Positions 22,098-23,971 of a DNA stretch of 23,971 bases are shown here, in pieces. The position numbers and the translations under genes were made by a program. Origin of the DNA: Rhodospirillaceae bacterium (GTDB lineage Bacteria > Pseudomonadota > Alphaproteobacteria > Rhodospirillales > Magnetospirillaceae); NCBI GenBank assembly GCA_030151865.1, contig JASLCK010000055.1, positions 1 through 23,971 on the forward strand, read 5' to 3'. The notes under the pieces are model-generated. The model had not been told where the DNA came from. It made no database searches and was given only the letters and a program-made list of their open reading frames with translations. Within the stretch, counting starts at the first letter, position 1, and every line of letters starts with the position of its first letter.

Positions 22098-23404
22098 GGC
22101 TGATCCTCTAGCGCGACGCGGTTGCGTCCGGCGTTTTTGGCGCGGTACAGCGCCTCGTCAGCGCGCCGCAACACCCGGTCCGTGTCATCGCTGCTTTGGC
22201 GGAACGTCGCCACGCCGATACTGACGGTAAAATGCAGCGGCCCGCCGTCGCTCAGCGGGACGGCGATTTCCGAAATCCGCACCCGCAGGCGATCGGCCAG
22301 TTCAACGGCATGATCCGACGTGGTCATGGGCAGCAGAACGGCAAATTCCTCGCCGCCCAGGCGGGACGGCAGATCGGTGCCGCGCAGGGTTTCTCGGAAA
22401 CATTCGGCCAACGCCACCAAGACTTTGTCGCCGACCGCATGGCCATGGGTGTCGTTGACCCGTTTGAAATGATCGATGTCGAGCATCAGCATCGAACCGG
22501 GAACGTCATAGCGCTTGAAGCGCATCATCTCGCTTTCGCAGCTTTCCATGAAGCGGCGGCGGTTCGGCAGGCCGGTCAAGGGGTCGGTGACGGCCAGACG
22601 CTTCAATTCGGCTTCGGCAGCCTTGCGCTGCGAGACATCTTGAATCACCAGCAGAAAGGAGTTCTGCCGTTCGCCCGGCATCAGGGCGATGGAGAATTCC
22701 ACCGGCACCAGGGCGTCGCCGCGATGGGCCATGCCTTCGCCTTGGTGAGGCGTGCCGATCCCGACTCCTTCCAGATTGCCTTCCAGCCCTTCCAGAAGAG
22801 AGGCTGCCGCCATGCCGGTTAGGGTTTCCGCCGGGGTGCCGAACAGGGTTTCCGCCGCCGGATTGGCCAGAGCGACGCGGTGATCTGGAGACAGCACCAG
22901 AATGGCTTCCGGCGTCAGCGAGAAGATTACCCGGAGTTGGTGTTCGGTGCTGCGGACCCGTTCTTCCAGGGCCTTGCGGGTGATGGCGTAGCGGATGGCG
23001 CGTTGCAGGGACCCGCCGGTAAAGTCGCCCTTGATCAGATAATCCTGGGCTCCGGCTTCCAACGCAGCCAGGGCAAAATCAGAATCATCATGACCGGTCA
23101 GCACGATGATCGGCAGAGTGGGTGCGGCTTCGCGCGCGGCGGAGATGGTGGCAAAGCCGCTGGAGTCCGGCAGGCCCAAATCCAACAACAGCACGTCGCA
23201 AGGCTGGCTTTTCAACCAGACGACCGCTCCCGCCAAGGTGCCTTCCAGATGCATTTCGAACCCGTCGCTGCGACGCAGAGCAATCCGCGCCAGGGCCGCG
23301 TCGCCCGGTTCGTCCTCGACCATCAATATCCGAACCTTGCCGCTGGCGGTCGGGCCGTCCAGCGGGGCATCCGGGAAAGAAGAATTCGTGGTCATCCAAT
23401 TCAT
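22094..23404 (-). CDS. Response regulator diguanylate cyclase, REC-PAS-GGDEF
   Basis: The 436-residue protein makes c-di-GMP from GTP. The receiver (about 24-142) has Glu30/Asp31, phospho-acceptor Asp75 in LLLDLGLPDSSG and Lys125 in YLIKG. A PAS domain (about 152-262) is followed by the GGDEF domain (about 268-436) with an intact active site GGEEF (350-354). An RxxD inhibitory site lies five residues before it (RGTD, 341-344), so product feedback is expected. The layout is like PleD or WspR with a PAS insert. The start is at 23404, or three codons later at 23395. It follows the small regulator by 9 bases, and its stop overlaps the hybrid kinase start by ATGA. It is the counterpart of the HD-GYP phosphodiesterase in the same operon. 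Confidence 0.93.
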   Translation of the reverse strand: MNWMTTNSSFPDAPLDGPTASGKVRILMVEDEPGDAALARIALRRSDGFEMHLEGTLAGAVVWLKSQPCDVLLLDLGLPDSSGFATISAAREAAPTLPIIVLTGHDDSDFALAALEAGAQDYLIKGDFTGGSLQRAIRYAITRKALEERVRSTEHQLRVIFSLTPEAILVLSPDHRVALANPAAETLFGTPAETLTGMAAASLLEGLEGNLEGVGIGTPHQGEGMAHRGDALVPVEFSIALMPGERQNSFLLVIQDVSQRKAAEAELKRLAVTDPLTGLPNRRRFMESCESEMMRFKRYDVPGSMLMLDIDHFKRVNDTHGHAVGDKVLVALAECFRETLRGTDLPSRLGGEEFAVLLPMTTSDHAVELADRLRVRISEIAVPLSDGGPLHFTVSIGVATFRQSSDDTDRVLRRADEALYRAKNAGRNRVALEDQP

Positions 23405-23413
23405 GGCGGCGAC

Positions 23414-23875
23414 CTAACGGGGCAGGGTCACGACATTGAACCAATAGGTTTCCAAGGTATGCATGACCTTGATGAACTGATCCAGATCCAGGGGCTTGGT
23501 GATATAGCTGTTGGCACCCAGGGCATAACTGCCAGCGACATCTTGTTCGAAATCCGATGTGGTCAGCACCACGATGGGAATGCCCTTCAGATTTTCATCG
23601 GCTTTGATGGCCTGCAAGGCTTCACGCCCGCCCAGGCGGGGCATGTTGAGGTCCAGCAGGACCAGTTGCGGACGCGGCGCATCTTGATAGCTGGGGGCCT
23701 CGCGGCGCAAAAAACGCAAGGCTTCCAGCCCGTCCAGTACATGAAAGACCTCGGTCTGACAGCCCCAGCTTTTCAAGGCGCGCTTGGCCAGCATGGCGTC
23801 GGCGGGATCGTCTTCGGCCAGCAAGATGGTGAACGGCGCTTTGTTGGGTTCGGTCATATTAATCGTGTCCATCAT
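23414..23875 (-). CDS. Single-domain response regulator (Rcp1-like)
   Basis: The product is a 153-residue receiver with no output domain. It has the acidic cluster Glu21/Asp22/Asp23 in LLAEDDPADAMLAKRALK, phospho-acceptor Asp75 in LVLLDLNMPRLGG, Thr105 in VVLTTSDFE and Lys127 in YITKPLDLDQF. The YWFNVVTLP C terminus is typical of the Rcp subfamily that partners phytochromes and PAS kinases. It may act as a phosphate shuttle or sink for the hybrid kinases of this operon. It is the first visible gene of the operon. The start is uncertain: an ATG pair at 23875/23872 has GGGGA about 10 bases upstream, while ATGs at 23857 (MTEPNKAPF) and 23935 are alternatives. The 96 bases from 23876 to the window end show no gene or convincing promoter. 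Confidence 0.85.
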   Translation of the reverse strand: MMDTINMTEPNKAPFTILLAEDDPADAMLAKRALKSWGCQTEVFHVLDGLEALRFLRREAPSYQDAPRPQLVLLDLNMPRLGGREALQAIKADENLKGIPIVVLTTSDFEQDVAGSYALGANSYITKPLDLDQFIKVMHTLETYWFNVVTLPR

Positions 23876-23971
23876 CCATGGGCCATCCCCAACAGGGGAC
23901 AGTAAAATGCTGCCCCGAGAGGCCGCTAACTTCAAGAAATCGAAAGATAGTGGGGGTTATGAGGCATCCCC

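Noticed and set aside
1..23971. CRISPR arrays, tRNA or rRNA genes, insertion sequences, phage genes
   Set aside because: Looked for regular short repeats, tRNA-like cloverleaf segments, transposases and integrases; none was seen.

Overview
The window is G+C-rich chromosomal DNA. It resembles an alphaproteobacterium of the Rhodospirillales, Magnetospirillum-like: a eukaryotic-type NADP isocitrate dehydrogenase, a clade I (Tat-exported) nitrous oxide reductase operon of the order nosR-Z-D-F-Y-L-X-tatA, and a dense cluster of hybrid kinases and c-di-GMP genes. The genus is an inference from gene content and protein flavour, not from a search.

Left part (1-3000, plus strand): the 3' end of icd with a strong terminator, panD (aspartate decarboxylase), a secreted alpha/beta hydrolase with a GTSMG nucleophile elbow, and a small exported protein of unknown function closed by a terminator.

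Middle part (3060-12250, minus strand): a complete N2O respiration locus, transcribed leftwards. It runs nosR (flavinylated membrane iron-sulfur protein), nosZ (N2O reductase), nosD-nosF-nosY (ABC-type maturation complex), nosL (copper lipoprotein chaperone), nosX (ApbE-type flavin transferase) and a 51-residue tatA. NosD, F, Y, L and X are joined by 4-base overlaps or very short gaps. A TTGAC-N4-GTTAA element upstream of nosR is a candidate site for an FNR/NnrR-type regulator. The 99 bases between nosR and nosZ hold two mutually exclusive hairpins.

Next (12247-13355): fpr, a ferredoxin-NADP+ reductase, with its own AT-rich promoter region carrying a symmetric palindrome.

Right part (13356-23875, minus strand): six signalling genes packed as one apparent operon. 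In transcription order they are a single-domain response regulator, a REC-PAS-GGDEF diguanylate cyclase, a membrane hybrid kinase (dCache-HisKA-HATPase-pseudoREC-REC-Hpt), a REC-HD-GYP c-di-GMP phosphodiesterase, a FIST-domain protein, and a soluble PAS-rich hybrid kinase (3xPAS-HisKA-HATPase-REC-REC-Hpt). The FIST gene overlaps the kinase gene by ATGA. This pair has the arrangement of the NO sensor NosP and its partner kinase NahK. Lying beside a nos operon, it suggests that the cell couples NO (denitrification) sensing to c-di-GMP turnover. No tRNA, rRNA, insertion sequence, prophage or CRISPR array was seen.
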